Made by a program: the position numbers and the translations under genes. Of a DNA stretch of 64,000 bases, positions 1 through 9,897 are shown piece after piece. Positions within the stretch are counted from its first letter, which is position 1. Each line of letters opens with the position of its first letter. The stretch comes from Prauserella halophila. Its GTDB lineage: Bacteria > Actinomycetota > Actinomycetes > Mycobacteriales > Pseudonocardiaceae. Under the pieces are notes generated by a model, which was not told where the DNA came from, made no database searches, and saw only the letters and a program-made list of their open reading frames with translations. The stretch is from assembly GCF_024171895.1 (NCBI RefSeq), contig NZ_JAMTCQ010000013.1, forward strand, positions 186,001-250,000, written 5' to 3'.

Positions 1-2
1 GG

Positions 3-1496
3 CTCGCAGTCGACCTCGTCACCGACCCCGCCGCCGCAATCTCGCTGCCGACACAGACGGGAATGCAGGACAAGACCCTGGTGGCAGGGCTGGTCGACGG
101 ACGGAACATCTGGCGCACCGACCTCGACAAGGCGCTGACCACGGCGACGACCTTACTTGGCAGCGCCGGTGAGCTCGCCGTGGGCACTTCGTGCTCGCTG
201 CTGCACGTGCCCTACGACGTCGAACCGGAGGACATCGATCCTCAGATCAAGTCGTGGCTGGCGTTCGCCGCTCAGAAGGTGCACGAAGTGGTCACACTGG
301 GTAAGGCCCTGCGGAAAGGACGAGGCGCGGTGGCCACCGACCTCGACGTCGCACGCGCGGCGATCACCGATCGCGCCAGCGCAGACCGCGCGCGCGATTC
401 CCACGTGCGCGTACGCGTGGAGGCGCTACGCCCGGAGGACGCCCGCCGCGCCGACTACCCGGTGCGCCGCGACGCCCAGGCCACGACACTGGGGCTGCCA
501 CCGTTGCCGACGACGACGATCGGGTCATTTCCCCAGACCACCGACGTCCGCAAGGCGCGTGCACAGCTACGGAACGGCAGCATCGACGAAACCATCTACC
601 GCCAGCGGATGCGCGAGGAGATCGAACGGGTGATCCGCCTGCAGGAGGATCTCGGCCTGGACGTACTCGTCCACGGCGAACCCGAGCGCAACGACATGGT
701 TCAGTACTTCTCCGAGTACTTGGAGGGGTTCACCTCCACCCACAACGGCTGGGTCCAGTCATATGGATCCCGGTGCGTCCGCCCACCCATCCTGTTCGGC
801 GACGTCTCACGGCCACGGCCGATGACAGTCGACTGGGCGACCTATGCCCAGAGCCTCACGTCGCAACCGGTCAAAGGGATGCTCACCGGCCCCGTCACCA
901 TTTTGGCGTGGTCGTTCGTCCGCGACGACCAGCCGCTCGTCGACACGGCCAAGCAAGTCGCCCTCGCGATCCGCGACGAAGTGCACGACCTCGAAACGGC
1001 CGGAATCAGGATCGTACAGGTCGATGAACCGGCGCTGCGGGAGCTACTGCCGCTGCGCGCGGTTCAGCACAAGGAGTACCTGAACTGGGCCGTCGAGTCA
1101 TTCCGGCTCGCGACCTCCAGCGCCGCCGACACCACCCAGATCCACACGCACCTGTGCTACTCGGAGTTCGGCGACGTCATCGACGCGATCGTGGCACTCG
1201 ACGCCGACGTCACCAGCATCGAAGCGGCCCGTTCGCGGATGGAGGTACTCGACGACCTCAACGACGTCGGCTACACCAAGGGCGTCGGACCGGGGGTCTA
1301 CGACATCCACTCTCCCCGAGTTCCCCAGAGCGCCGAAATCACCCACCTTCTCCAAGCCGCGTTACAGGCCGTTCCGGCCGAACGACTGTGGGTCAACCCC
1401 GACTGCGGCCTCAAGACACGCAGCTACGCGGAAGTCGAACAGGCACTACGAAACATGATCGCCGCCACTGCACAAACGCGCGCCAGGCTAAACTGA
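3..1496 (+). CDS. metE: Cobalamin-independent methionine synthase, 3' part (5-methyltetrahydropteroyltriglutamate-homocysteine methyltransferase)
   Basis: Transfers the methyl group of 5-methyltetrahydropteroyl-polyglutamate to homocysteine in the last step of methionine synthesis, in the cytosol. The reading frame is open from base 3, so the N-terminal third lies outside the window; about 498 residues remain of a family length near 755. Visible are the end of the N-terminal barrel ([15 protein letters not shown]), the linker, and the full catalytic barrel: [50 protein letters not shown] and NPDCGLKTR. The last two motifs hold the His-x-Cys and Cys zinc ligands. Two strong hairpins follow the stop. 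MetE and the cobalamin-regulated nrdAB that follows are both B12-sparing enzymes, so their adjacency is logical, but I see no riboswitch for metE because its start is not here. Confidence 0.97.
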   Translation, partial: LAVDLVTDPAAAISLPTQTGMQDKTLVAGLVDGRNIWRTDLDKALTTATTLLGSAGELAVGTSCSLLHVPYDVEPEDIDPQIKSWLAFAAQKVHEVVTLGKALRKGRGAVATDLDVARAAITDRASADRARDSHVRVRVEALRPEDARRADYPVRRDAQATTLGLPPLPTTTIGSFPQTTDVRKARAQLRNGSIDETIYRQRMREEIERVIRLQEDLGLDVLVHGEPERNDMVQYFSEYLEGFTSTHNGWVQSYGSRCVRPPILFGDVSRPRPMTVDWATYAQSLTSQPVKGMLTGPVTILAWSFVRDDQPLVDTAKQVALAIRDEVHDLETAGIRIVQVDEPALRELLPLRAVQHKEYLNWAVESFRLATSSAADTTQIHTHLCYSEFGDVIDAIVALDADVTSIEAARSRMEVLDDLNDVGYTKGVGPGVYDIHSPRVPQSAEITHLLQAALQAVPAERLWVNPDCGLKTRSYAEVEQALRNMIAATAQTRARLN

Positions 1497-1504
1497 CCAG
1501 CCGC

Positions 1505-1541
1505 GGGGGTGGGCCGACGCTCCGCTCGGCGGCCCACCCCC
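1505..1541 (+). terminator. GC-rich hairpin after metE
   Basis: A perfect 12-bp stem (GGGGGTGGGCCG with CGGCCCACCCCC) and a 13-nt loop begin 8 bases after the metE stop. There is no U-tract, which is usual for actinobacterial terminators. Confidence 0.7.
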
Positions 1542-1633
1542 ACTCCGGCGTGCCGCCCGGCCCTGCGAAATTGATTCACAGATTCACGGATGTCGAAAAC
1601 CCGTCAATCCCACCAAACCCACGTTCCGAGTAC

Positions 1634-1675
1634 CTGACCGCAGCGCGCGGCTTCGAAGCCGCGCGCTGCGGTCAG
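1634..1675. terminator. Perfect 42-bp palindrome, probable bidirectional terminator
   Basis: Two 21-base arms are exact reverse complements with no spacer; the centre is TTCGAA. Because it is symmetric it would fold identically in RNA from either strand. It lies 138 bases after metE and may back up the first hairpin or block transcription from the other side. A protein-binding or chromosome-organising role is also possible. Confidence 0.55.
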
Positions 1676-2062
1676 CCAGCGAGGTTCGCACAACCGCGCG
1701 CACCGCTGCTTCCGTCGAGTACAGGAGTACGGCCTCACCGACGACAAGGTGAGGACCCGGAGCGACCGCGATTGTGGCGAACCAATCCGTGTCCAGAACC
1801 GACCCCGAGAATCGGGACACGGTCGGTGTCGTCGAAGAACCTTCGACGCAACGCGATCGCGTCAGGCAGGGCAAGGTCGAACCGACTCGCCCGGCCATTA
1901 TCCACCAGGTGGGAACGCGTAGTTGGCCCAGCACCGGGCGCGACCTCCCAGCGTCCCGCGCCCTGCCCTACAGCGGTATCGACAATGTCTCCTGCACCAC
2001 TCCCAACCGCACAGGTAGCTGCCCAGCAAACACGCCCACGTCGACACCTCATTCGTCATGGT
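1676..2062. other. No recognisable gene between two hairpins
   Basis: About 390 bases enclosed by the 42-bp palindrome and the next hairpin. Reading frames of 105-133 codons exist on both strands (for example 1735-2052 and 1584-1934 on the minus strand), but none has a convincing ribosome binding site, domain or sequence I recognise. It may be a decayed gene. Confidence 0.5.
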
Positions 2063-2101
2063 CCGCTCGGTGCCGCCCCGTGACGGGGCGGCACCGAGCG
2101 G
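2063..2101. terminator. 19-bp perfect hairpin
   Basis: Two 19-base arms (CCGCTCGGTGCCGCCCCGT and its complement) separated by a single G. It is a strong terminator-like structure just upstream of the iron box and insulates nrdAB from upstream transcription. Confidence 0.65.
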
Positions 2102-2166
2102 CGTTCTCACCACCGCTCGCAGCGGGGTCGCCAACGCAACGGATGCCGCCCTCTCCGTCACTGAAC

Positions 2167-2185
2167 TTAGGATAGCCTAGCCTAA
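2167..2185. promoter_or_regulatory. IdeR/DtxR iron box
   Basis: TTAGGATAGCCTAGCCTAA matches the 19-bp IdeR/DtxR consensus TTAGGTTAGGCTAACCTAA at 16 of 19 positions and keeps both outer arms. An ATG at 2191 follows at once, opening a 98-codon frame that runs into the riboswitch and has no recognisable product. The box may therefore belong to a lost gene, or may add iron control to the nrdAB transcript. Confidence 0.7.
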
Positions 2186-2348
2186 TCGACATGAAAAGAC
2201 TTCGCCCGGAAGCGACGGGCCGCGCTCGGTCACAGTCCTGCCCACAACACCCGACCGAGTTCGCGGACCCCGCGCCCCTGTTGACACTGCCCGACGGCCC
2301 GGCCGAGATCGCGCACGCCGACTTCGCCAAAACGGGAGCAGTGTCGAC

Positions 2349-2395
2349 ACACCCATATTGGGGGATGCGAGGTCATCGATCACAAGATGTAGCAT
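2349..2395 (+). promoter_or_regulatory. Candidate pair of NrdR boxes and nrdAB promoter
   Basis: ACACCCATATTGGGGG (2349-2364) and TCACAAGATGTAGCAT (2380-2395) loosely resemble the NrdR consensus acaCwAtATaTwGtgt. Their centres are about 31 bp apart, the three-turn spacing typical of NrdR pairs. The second box contains TAGCAT, which could be a -10 element placing the transcript start just before the riboswitch. Each box alone is a weak match; position and spacing are the argument. Confidence 0.4.
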
Positions 2396-2402
2396 GTTCG
2401 GT

Positions 2403-2597
2403 GTTGGTGGTCCGCGGATGCCGTGCGACGGTGTCCGCGGGGCAAGAGGGAACCCGGTGTGAATCCGGGACTGCCCCGCAGCGGTGAGCGGGAACGACCG
2501 CCGTCAGAAGCACTGGATCGCAACGAATCCGGGAAGCGACGGTCATTAGGTCGGCACGAGGTGCCGGTGCCTGCGAGTCCGAAGACCTGCCACCGGC
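2403..2597 (+). promoter_or_regulatory. Adenosylcobalamin riboswitch controlling nrdAB
   Basis: The conserved core is readable: GGGAACCCGGTGTGAATCCG, then ACTGCCCCGCAGCGGTGAGC, GTCAGAAGCACTGG, and the B12 box CGAGTCCGAAGACCTGCC. The closing helix P1 pairs GUUGGUGG (2403-2410) with CCACCGGC (2590-2597). It lies 143 bases ahead of the nrdA start codon. Streptomyces class Ia nrdAB operons are known to be switched off by a B12 riboswitch when the AdoCbl-dependent class II enzyme NrdJ can work, and the same logic is inferred here. No clear terminator follows, so control may be translational. Confidence 0.95.
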
Positions 2598-2740
2598 GCG
2601 CGTACTGGCAGTGCGCGCTGTCCCCGGCCTCGCGGGAGGGCCGACGCGGACGACGAACGAGGGCAGATGACTGCGCTGTGGTTCGTCGCACGTCCGGCTG
2701 TTCGCGAGTGCCGTCCACGACCTCGCGAGGAGAGAGCGAC

Positions 2741-5638
2741 GTGACAGAACCGGCCACCGCCGTATCACCCACCGCCCCGAAACCGTCGCCGACCGTTCGT
2801 GTACTTCGACGCGACGGCACGACGTCCGACTTCGATGCCGGCAAAATCGCGGGCGCGCTGACCGAGGCTTTCGTCGCCGTCGAAGGTGACAGCGCCGCGG
2901 CGGCGCAGTCGCGCCTGCACCCGCTGGTGTCGGACCTGACCGAGCAAGTGCGCGCCGCCCTGACACGACACGCAGGCCCAGCACCGGTACTGCACATCGA
3001 ACAAATCCAGGACCAGGTCGAACTGGCGCTGATGCGCGGCGGTTATCACCAGGTCGCACGGGCCTACGTGCTGTACCGGGAAGAGCACGCCGCAGCACGG
3101 CGGGTCACCACCAAATCGGACGACGACACCGCTCCCGCCCTGACGGTCGTCGGCAACGACGGGGAAAGGCGGCCACTGGACTGGACACGGGTGTGCACGA
3201 TCGCCGACCGGGCCGGCTCAGGTCTGTCCGACGTGGACGTGCCGGCCGTGCTGCGCGAACTCCGGGCCGGTCTCTACGACGGGATGAGTGCGGCCGAGCT
3301 CGATGAAGCACTCGTCATGGCCGCGCGCACGTTCGTCGAGCGCGCGCCGGAGTACTCGCAGATGAGCGCGCGACTGTTGCTGGACACGCTGCAACGGGAG
3401 GCGCTGTCGTTCGTCACGGGTGAGCCGGCGGAGACCGACCAGCAGCAGATCCGTGTCCACTACGCCACCTACTTCGTCGACTACGTGCGGCGCGGTGTCG
3501 AGCTGGACATGCTCGACCCCGAGCTGGCCACCTTCGATCTCCAACGCCTCGGCGACGCCCTCGAGGCCGATCGGGACCTCGCATTCGATTTCCTCGGCCT
3601 CCAGACGCTCTATGACCGCTACTTCCTGCATCACGACGGCAAGCGCTTCGAGTTGCCGCAAGCGTTCTTCATGCGCGTGGCGATGGGGCTCGCGTTGCGC
3701 GAGGACGATCGGGAGGCACGGGCGATCGAGTTCTACCGGGCACTGTCGTCGTTCGACTTCATGTGCTCGACGCCGACACTGTTCAACGCCGGCACCACGC
3801 GACCGCAGCTTTCGTCGTGCTTTCTGACCACGGTGGATGACGATCTGAACTCGATTTTCCAGTCGTATCGCAACAACGCCCTGCTCGCGAAGTACTCGGG
3901 CGGACTCGGGAACGATTGGACCCCGGTCCGCGGACTCGGCGCGCACATCAAGGGCACCAATGGCACCTCCCAGGGCGTGGTTCCGTTCCTGAAGATCGCC
4001 AACGACACCGCGGTCGCGGTCAACCAGGGCGGCAAACGCAAGGGTGCGGCGTGTGCCTACCTGGAGACCTGGCACATCGATGTCGAGGAGTTCCTGGAAC
4101 TGCGCAAGAACACCGGCGACGACCGGCGGCGCACACCTGACATGAACACCGCGAACTGGGTTCCGGACGAGTTCCTGCGCCGGGTGGAGGCCGACGAGAA
4201 GTGGACGCTGTTCTCCCCGGATGAGGTGCCGGATCTGCACGACCTCTACGGAGCCGAGTTCGCCGAACGGTACCGGCACTACGAGGCCGCCGCCCAGCGC
4301 GGCGAGATCAGGGTGTTCCGGCAGGTCCGCGCGCTCGACCTGTGGCGGCGCATGCTGACGATGCTGTTCGAGACCGGGCATCCGTGGATCACCTTCAAGG
4401 ACCCGTGCAACCTGCGCTCGCCGCAACAGCACGCCGGTGCCGTGCACTCGTCCAACCTGTGCACCGAGATCACGCTCAACACCAGTGCCGACGAGGCCGC
4501 GGTCTGCAACCTCGGATCGGTCAACCTGGCCCGGCACGTCACAGCCGAGGGCATCGACCACGAACGGCTGGAACGCACGACCCGGACCGCGGTGCGGATG
4601 CTGGACAACGTCATCGATATCAACTTCTACACGATTCCCGAGGCCAGCAGGTCGAACCTGAAGCACCGCCCGGTCGGGCTCGGGCTCATGGGATACGCCG
4701 ACGCACTGTTCGCCCAGCGGATCCCGGTGTCGTCGCCCGAAGCAGTGGAGTTCGCGGACCACAGCATGGAGCTCGTCTCTTACCATGCGATCGCCGCCTC
4801 CAGTGAGCTGGCCGGCGAGCGTGGCAGCTATACGTCGTTCGACGGATCGTTGTGGAGCCGAGGGATCCTGCCCATCGACTCGCTGCGTTTCGTCGACGAG
4901 GCACGCGGCAGGGACGCCGAACTCGATTATTCGTCCACTCTCGACTGGGACAACCTGCGGGAACGCGTGCGCACACAGGGTATGCGCAATTCCAATGTCA
5001 TGGCTATCGCACCGACGGCAACCATCTCCAACATCTGCGGTATCACCCAGTCGATCGAGCCGGTCTATCGCAATCTCTACGTCAAGGCCAACATGTCGGG
5101 CGACTTCACGGCGATCAATCCGTCACTGGTACACGATCTGCGGGCACGTGGCTTGTGGGACGAGGCGATGGTCGCCGATCTGAAGTACTCCGATGGCAGC
5201 GTCCGCGCGATCGACCGCATCCCCGACGAGCTGAAGGAACTATACGCGACCGCGTTCGAGATCGACTCCTCGTGGCTGATCAAGGCCGCCGCGCGCCGGC
5301 AGAAGTGGATCGACCAGGCTCAGTCGCTGAACTTGTACGTGACAGGCGCCAGCGGCCACACACTCGACGCGCTGTATCGGCTGGCGTGGCGCAGCGGCCT
5401 CAAGACCACCTACTACCTGCGATCCACCGCGGCCACCCATGTGGAGAAGAGCACCCTGCGTGGCACCGACGGCAAGCTCAATGCGGTATCGGCCCAGCTG
5501 GCCACCGGAAAGCCAACCGACTCGACAGCATCACCCGGAACGACAGCATCACCCGGAACGACAGCATCACCCGGCACGACACCGGCGCCGGTGTCGGCCT
5601 GTTCGGTGGATGAACCGGAGTGCGAAGCCTGCCAGTGA
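2741..5638 (+). CDS. nrdA: Ribonucleoside-diphosphate reductase large subunit
   Basis: Catalytic alpha subunit (965 aa) that reduces NDPs to dNDPs with the beta subunit encoded downstream. I chose the GTG at 2741, preceded by GAGGAGAG; the frame is open further upstream but that part is riboswitch. Two ATP-cone domains are visible, at about residues 20-125 and 140-225, giving allosteric activity control. The barrel carries SSCFLTT (first redox Cys), NLCTEI (Asn, thiyl Cys, Glu), [10 protein letters not shown] (second redox Cys) and TTYYLRS (radical-transfer tyrosines). The C-terminus ends in a Cys-rich tail ([12 protein letters not shown]) that relays electrons from thioredoxin, joined by a repeated TASPGT linker. 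nrdB follows 50 bases on. Confidence 0.97.
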   Translation: MTEPATAVSPTAPKPSPTVRVLRRDGTTSDFDAGKIAGALTEAFVAVEGDSAAAAQSRLHPLVSDLTEQVRAALTRHAGPAPVLHIEQIQDQVELALMRGGYHQVARAYVLYREEHAAARRVTTKSDDDTAPALTVVGNDGERRPLDWTRVCTIADRAGSGLSDVDVPAVLRELRAGLYDGMSAAELDEALVMAARTFVERAPEYSQMSARLLLDTLQREALSFVTGEPAETDQQQIRVHYATYFVDYVRRGVELDMLDPELATFDLQRLGDALEADRDLAFDFLGLQTLYDRYFLHHDGKRFELPQAFFMRVAMGLALREDDREARAIEFYRALSSFDFMCSTPTLFNAGTTRPQLSSCFLTTVDDDLNSIFQSYRNNALLAKYSGGLGNDWTPVRGLGAHIKGTNGTSQGVVPFLKIANDTAVAVNQGGKRKGAACAYLETWHIDVEEFLELRKNTGDDRRRTPDMNTANWVPDEFLRRVEADEKWTLFSPDEVPDLHDLYGAEFAERYRHYEAAAQRGEIRVFRQVRALDLWRRMLTMLFETGHPWITFKDPCNLRSPQQHAGAVHSSNLCTEITLNTSADEAAVCNLGSVNLARHVTAEGIDHERLERTTRTAVRMLDNVIDINFYTIPEASRSNLKHRPVGLGLMGYADALFAQRIPVSSPEAVEFADHSMELVSYHAIAASSELAGERGSYTSFDGSLWSRGILPIDSLRFVDEARGRDAELDYSSTLDWDNLRERVRTQGMRNSNVMAIAPTATISNICGITQSIEPVYRNLYVKANMSGDFTAINPSLVHDLRARGLWDEAMVADLKYSDGSVRAIDRIPDELKELYATAFEIDSSWLIKAAARRQKWIDQAQSLNLYVTGASGHTLDALYRLAWRSGLKTTYYLRSTAATHVEKSTLRGTDGKLNAVSAQLATGKPTDSTASPGTTASPGTTASPGTTPAPVSACSVDEPECEACQ
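5523..5581 (+). repeat. 18-bp tandem repeat in the nrdA tail linker
   Basis: Three copies of CGACAGCATCACCCGGAA (5523-5540, 5541-5558, 5559-5576; the last has one mismatch) plus a 5-base partial copy encode a Thr-Ala-Ser-Pro-Gly-Thr linker between the barrel and the terminal cysteines. The repeat is in frame, so copy-number changes would alter linker length without breaking the gene. Confidence 0.9.
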
Positions 5639-5688
5639 CGAGCACACACGACCCGCGACCACGCACGCCAGGAAAGAGATCCACCACC

Positions 5689-6768
5689 ATGACCAATGAT
5701 CCCACCGCCGTCGCCGCCACGACAGGCCTCGGCGCGATCCACCGAGGCGCCGGCCGGGTCGACGCCGGCGAGAAATCGATGATCAACGCCCGTGCCGACG
5801 TCAACCAACTGTTGCCGATGAAGTACGGCTGGGCTTGGGAGAAGTACCTCGCCGGATGCGCCAACCACTGGATGCCGACCGAGGTGTCGATGCAGGCCGA
5901 CATCGCGCTATGGCGCTCGCGTGACGGGCTGACCGCCGACGAGCGTTTGATGCTCACACGCAACCTGGGATTCTTCGCGACCGCGGAGTCCCTGGTGGCC
6001 AACAACACCGTGCTCGCCGTCTACCGCCACATCACCAACCCTGAGTGCCGCCAGTACCTACTCCGACAGGCGTTCGAGGAGGCCGTGCACACGCACACGT
6101 TCCAATACATCTGCGAAAGCCTGGGACTGGACGAAGGCGAGCTGTTCAACGCCTACCGCGAAGTCCCGGCGATCGCCGACAAGGACTCGTGGGCTCTGCG
6201 CTACACGCAGAACCTGGAGAGTCCCGGCTTCGCGACCGGCACTCCGGAGACCGACCAGGCGTTCCTGCGGGACCTCATCGCGTTCTACGTCGTGTTCGAA
6301 GGCATGTGGTTCTACACCGGGTTCGCGCAGATCCTGTCGCTCGGCAGGCGAAACAAGATGGTCGGTATCGCCGAACAGTACCAATATATCCTGCGCGATG
6401 AGTCCGTTCACCTGAACTTCGGTATCGACTGCATCAACCAGATCAAGCTGGAGAATCCCCACCTGTGGAGCCCACAGTTCCAGGATGAGGTGCGGCATAT
6501 GCTCGCCGAGGCATGTGAACTCGAGGTCGCCTACGGCCGTGACACCATGCCCCGTGGCATCCTGGGGATCAACGCCGACCTGTGCGCGCAGTACATGCAC
6601 TTCATCACCAATCGCCGCTGTGTCCAACTCGGACTGGAACCGCTGTTCGCCGAGGTCGACAACCCGTTCCCGTGGATGTCCGAAACGATGGACCTACAGA
6701 AGGAGAAGAATTTCTTCGAGACCAGGGTGGTCGAATACCAGTCTGGCGCCACCTTGGACTGGAACTGA
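5689..6768 (+). CDS. nrdB: Ribonucleoside-diphosphate reductase small subunit, class Ic-like (Phe at the radical site)
   Basis: Beta subunit (359 aa) that generates the oxidant for NrdA. The ATG at 5689 follows AGGAAAGAGA. Dimetal ligands are readable as E100 (TAES), E131 and H134 (EEAVHTH), E204 (FEGMWF), E238 and H241 (RDESVH). In class Ia the first ligand is Asp and a radical Tyr sits four residues after the first His. Here the first ligand is Glu and position 138 is Phe (HTHTFQY), with Tyr at 140. This is the arrangement of the Chlamydia class Ic protein, which uses a Mn/Fe centre without a tyrosyl radical. The C-terminus ([20 protein letters not shown]) also looks like that group. The metal content is inference. 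Confidence 0.95.
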   Translation: MTNDPTAVAATTGLGAIHRGAGRVDAGEKSMINARADVNQLLPMKYGWAWEKYLAGCANHWMPTEVSMQADIALWRSRDGLTADERLMLTRNLGFFATAESLVANNTVLAVYRHITNPECRQYLLRQAFEEAVHTHTFQYICESLGLDEGELFNAYREVPAIADKDSWALRYTQNLESPGFATGTPETDQAFLRDLIAFYVVFEGMWFYTGFAQILSLGRRNKMVGIAEQYQYILRDESVHLNFGIDCINQIKLENPHLWSPQFQDEVRHMLAEACELEVAYGRDTMPRGILGINADLCAQYMHFITNRRCVQLGLEPLFAEVDNPFPWMSETMDLQKEKNFFETRVVEYQSGATLDWN

Positions 6769-6784
6769 GCTCACAGCCGAAGGT

Positions 6785-6825
6785 CCGTGGGCGTCTCCGC
6801 GATATCGACGCGGAGACGCCCACGG
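6785..6825 (+). terminator. nrdAB terminator
   Basis: A perfect 17-bp stem (CCGTGGGCGTCTCCGCG with its complement) and a 7-nt loop ATATCGA, 16 bases after the nrdB stop. Confidence 0.8.
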
Positions 6826-7307
6826 GCTGCGCTTCTCACTGTGTAGCGGGCCGCAACGACCTCATCGGATCCCTCGGGCACGCCGTGCGTCGTGCCGGGT
6901 GGCCTTGGCAAGCCCGTGACTCTGGGCAGCGACGGCTGGCAGGAACCCGGTTGACCGCCGCAAGTCCCCGCGTCCGATGCCCGGCCGCACAGCGGTATCA
7001 ACACCGCAACCTGTACCACGGGGCTGCTGAAGGGGTGTGACTCTGAGTTCGGTCCGCCGGGACGGCCACGTCGCCGGCTGCACGTTACACGGCGATCGTG
7101 GAGGCCAGTTCCGCAGTCAGAAGGCGCAGCAAGCCCGGTAGCGCCACCCCATGCGCGGCTCGATGGGCCAGATCGGCGCTGCCGGTGACAACGCCGCCGC
7201 ACCCGGCTCGGCCGACTCACCCCATCGAATACGAAACCATCACGACCCAGACCGCCACCCCGACGGCCTCACCACTGCCACAGCTTCCCTCAGCAGCCCC
7301 GGCCGAC
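6826..7307. other. Intergenic, no gene recognised
   Basis: About 480 bases between the convergent ends of nrdB and pobA. Short frames of up to 150 codons exist but read as low-complexity Arg/Pro/Ser protein and lack ribosome binding sites. Confidence 0.5.
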
Positions 7308-8510
7308 TCAGCCGAGGCAGTCAGACGACGGCCAGCCGGTGTAGCTCTCAGCGAGGTACGTTGATCCTGCCGTGGACCGGACCACAGCGGAAAGCTCGGC
7401 AACCTGGCGGCGCAGATCGAACTCGTCGGCCTGTGGTGGACGGTGCAACATCGAGGTCATCCAGTAGGAGAAGTGCTGGGACCGCCACACCCGGTCGAGG
7501 GCGCGCTCGGAGTACTCCTCGAGCAGATCGTCGTCGCTCTTGGTCAGCGCCCGGTCGAGAACCTCGGCAAGAACGCGCACATCGGCGAGTGCAAGGTTGA
7601 GACCTTTCGCCCCGGTCGGCGGGACGGTGTGGGCAGCATCGCCGGCAAGCAACATACTGCCGTAACGCATCGGCTCGACAACGTTACTACGAAAACGCAG
7701 CACCGTCTTGTCAACGATGGGGCCTTCATTGAGATCGCAACCGTTCGCCCCGACACGGGCCTGAAGCTCGGCCCAGATCCGATCATCCGACCACGCGTCG
7801 ACATCCTCGTCGGGATCACACTGGAAATACATGCGCTGCATCGTCTCGGTACGCTGGCTGATCAACGCGAAACCGCGTTCGGAGTGGTTGTAGATCAGCT
7901 CCGGTGCGCTCCTGGGCGCCTCACAGAGGATACCGAACCATCCGAACGGATACTCCTTGCGGTACTGGCGAAGGTCGGAGGCAGGGATCTCGTGCCGGCA
8001 CATGCTGTGGGAACCATCGGCACCCACGAGATACCGGCAGCGGACTTCCTGCGCGGTTCCCTCGGAGTCGGTGAACCGAATCGACGGCCGATCACCGGTG
8101 ATGTCGTGAACAGTCGTTCCACTGACCCCGAACCGCACATCGGCACCCGCGGCCGCACGGGCATCGGCGAGGTCGATGAACACCTCGGTCTGCGGGTACA
8201 ACCACACGGAGGCCCTGGCGAGCTCCTCAAAATCGATGTGGTGCACCTCGCCGCCGAACGCGAAGTACGTGCCGTGATGCTGGTGACCCTCCCGCAGTAC
8301 TCGGTCGGATACCCCGGTATCGGCGAGCAAACGAACACTGTCGGCTTCCAAGATGCCCGCACGGACAGTCCGTTCGATCTCGAGCCGGCTGCGATGGTCG
8401 ACAACAACAGAATCGATACCCCTGCGGGCCAACAGATGGGAGAGCATCAGGCCGGCCGGACCTCCACCGACGATGCCTACCTGTGTCGTGGTGATCCGTG
8501 GTGCACTCAT
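7308..8510 (-). CDS. pobA: 4-hydroxybenzoate 3-monooxygenase
   Basis: Single-component FAD enzyme (400 aa, usual length) converting 4-hydroxybenzoate, O2 and NAD(P)H to protocatechuate. FAD-binding GGGPAG is at residues 15-20, RAGILE at 50-55, the DG motif (YLVGADGSHS) near 160-168, and the GD motif (LLAGDAAHTVPPTGAKGLNLA region) at 287-307. The substrate-binding residues of the Pseudomonas enzyme have counterparts: Y207 (ELIY), S218 and R220 (FALISQR), and a C-terminal AESYTG tyrosine. The ATG has GGAG 8 bases upstream. An AraC regulator in the same orientation lies 500 bases upstream. No pca ring-cleavage genes are in the window. Confidence 0.94.
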   Translation of the reverse strand: MSAPRITTTQVGIVGGGPAGLMLSHLLARRGIDSVVVDHRSRLEIERTVRAGILEADSVRLLADTGVSDRVLREGHQHHGTYFAFGGEVHHIDFEELARASVWLYPQTEVFIDLADARAAAGADVRFGVSGTTVHDITGDRPSIRFTDSEGTAQEVRCRYLVGADGSHSMCRHEIPASDLRQYRKEYPFGWFGILCEAPRSAPELIYNHSERGFALISQRTETMQRMYFQCDPDEDVDAWSDDRIWAELQARVGANGCDLNEGPIVDKTVLRFRSNVVEPMRYGSMLLAGDAAHTVPPTGAKGLNLALADVRVLAEVLDRALTKSDDDLLEEYSERALDRVWRSQHFSYWMTSMLHRPPQADEFDLRRQVAELSAVVRSTAGSTYLAESYTGWPSSDCLG

Positions 8511-9012
8511 GCTTCGTTCTCCGCTTCGTCGAGGACCTGCAGGGCACGAGCGAAAGCATGGTCAAGGCCCCGCTCCTACACGGATGCTCGCGATGATCTG
8601 CGAGGCCTGATGCGCCGCTCCCGCCGTGCCACTGCCACAGCATGTGGCCGTACAGATCACGACACCAGCTGTTGCTTTCACTGAGTGGAAGATGCGTTGC
8701 ATCCCCATCCCGCCCGCCTGGTGGCGCCGGACCGATTCGACAACGGCGATGTCGATCGACGTCTCTTCGAACGTCCTGACTGTCAAGCTTCTCAGGACGC
8801 ACTTGCGGCCGGGTCGCGGTTCCATCGAACCCACCGTGGTGGTCGAGGCCCTCAAACCCAGCGGGGCACCTACCGGACCAGCGACGCTGAAAGCGCCCTC
8901 CGGCTCTGGAAGGCGACGTGTTCGGACACTTGTGAGAGCCAGTGGTGAACCAGGTCAATCGTGATCGCGGGCGGACCGAGTCCGAGTCCGGATCAGGAGA
9001 CCCGTCAGTACA
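8511..9012. other. pobA upstream region
   Basis: About 500 bases between the AraC gene and pobA, both reading leftward. It should hold the pobA promoter and regulator sites, but I cannot name an operator. No frame here looks coding. Confidence 0.45.
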
Positions 9013-9897
9013 TCACGAAGCCTGGCCGGTGCGCTGCGCCGCACGAAAGGCCGCCGGTGTGTGGCCCGCACGTTGAACGAAATACTTGACGAAATTGCTG
9101 GCATCATGAAACCCCAGCCGACTGGCGATCTGGGCCACGGAATCGTCCTCGTGGGCCAGGAGCCGCTTGGCCTCGAGAATGATTCGCTGATCGATGAACT
9201 CCTTGGCCCCCATGCCCACTGCCGCCAAAGTGGCTCGTCTCAACGTACGCGGCGAGTATCCGAGGGTGTGGGCGTAATAGCCGACCTCTCGGTGATGTGC
9301 GAACCGGGCCTCCACAGCGTCGCGGAACACTGTAAAGGGCTCCCTGTGCCCCTCGGTGGGGCTGCCGAGCAGGCTTTGGGGGTCGGTGAACGTGAGCAGT
9401 AGTGCGGATAATAGGTGGCGCAGAATGGCATGGCGGGCTGAGCTCGTCCTGGGGATCAGATCGTATTCGTGTCGCAGATGACGAAGTGCGAGGTCGGCGC
9501 CTTCAGCGCGGTCTCCCGCGAGGGACCACAGGGTGCGGCCGTGGGGGTTGTCGAGTCCGATGTCGGTGGCGGTCGGTCGATCCACGAACTCCTGCTTGAA
9601 GAGCACCACCGCACCCGCGACCTCACCAAGGTCAGCGAAGCGTTGCACCTGTCCTGGCCGGACCCACAGCCAGGCACCGTCACCCACGACGTATTCCCGG
9701 AAGTCGACGGTGTGTATCAGAAGCCCACTCTGGACATGGACGATGAGATGGAAGCCGGGTCGCTCGGTGCGGCCGCCGACACCTGCTCGACGCATCCGCC
9801 GGTCGAGTTCAGCCAGGGACAGCACTTCCAGTGGATCGCCCCTCGACGGTGGCTCGTACAGCACCGGCTCGATGGCAGTGAATCCCTCGTTGACCAT
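9013..9897 (-). CDS. AraC-family transcriptional regulator, probable pobA activator
   Basis: A 294-aa protein with an N-terminal cupin-like effector domain (about residues 40-125) and a C-terminal double helix-turn-helix (about 190-285) containing YAHTLGYSPRTLRRAT and the second-helix signature VAQIASRLGFHDASNFVKYF. GGAAGG stands 8 bases before the ATG. It is the nearest regulator to pobA and faces it, and AraC-type activators of pobA (PobC/PobR) are known, so control of 4-hydroxybenzoate use is the likely job. The effector is inferred from context only. Confidence 0.85.
   Translation of the reverse strand: MVNEGFTAIEPVLYEPPSRGDPLEVLSLAELDRRMRRAGVGGRTERPGFHLIVHVQSGLLIHTVDFREYVVGDGAWLWVRPGQVQRFADLGEVAGAVVLFKQEFVDRPTATDIGLDNPHGRTLWSLAGDRAEGADLALRHLRHEYDLIPRTSSARHAILRHLLSALLLTFTDPQSLLGSPTEGHREPFTVFRDAVEARFAHHREVGYYAHTLGYSPRTLRRATLAAVGMGAKEFIDQRIILEAKRLLAHEDDSVAQIASRLGFHDASNFVKYFVQRAGHTPAAFRAAQRTGQAS

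Noticed and set aside
2191-2487. 98-codon frame starting next to the iron box
   Set aside because: It runs into the riboswitch core, lacks a ribosome binding site and resembles no protein; kept only as a note on the iron box.
2423-2740. N-terminal extension of NrdA in the same open frame
   Set aside because: It translates the riboswitch and gives an Arg-rich sequence unrelated to NrdA; the GTG at 2741 has a ribosome site and begins just before the ATP cone.
3218-4786. 522-codon minus-strand frame opposite nrdA
   Set aside because: It mirrors nrdA codons, has a composition typical of antisense GC-rich reading frames and no domain.
6880-7010. Riboswitch-like text (GGCAGGAACCCGGTTGACCGCC) after nrdAB
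   Set aside because: It superficially recalls cobalamin or SAM-type aptamers, but the conserved cores and closing helix cannot be assembled and it lies between convergent gene ends.
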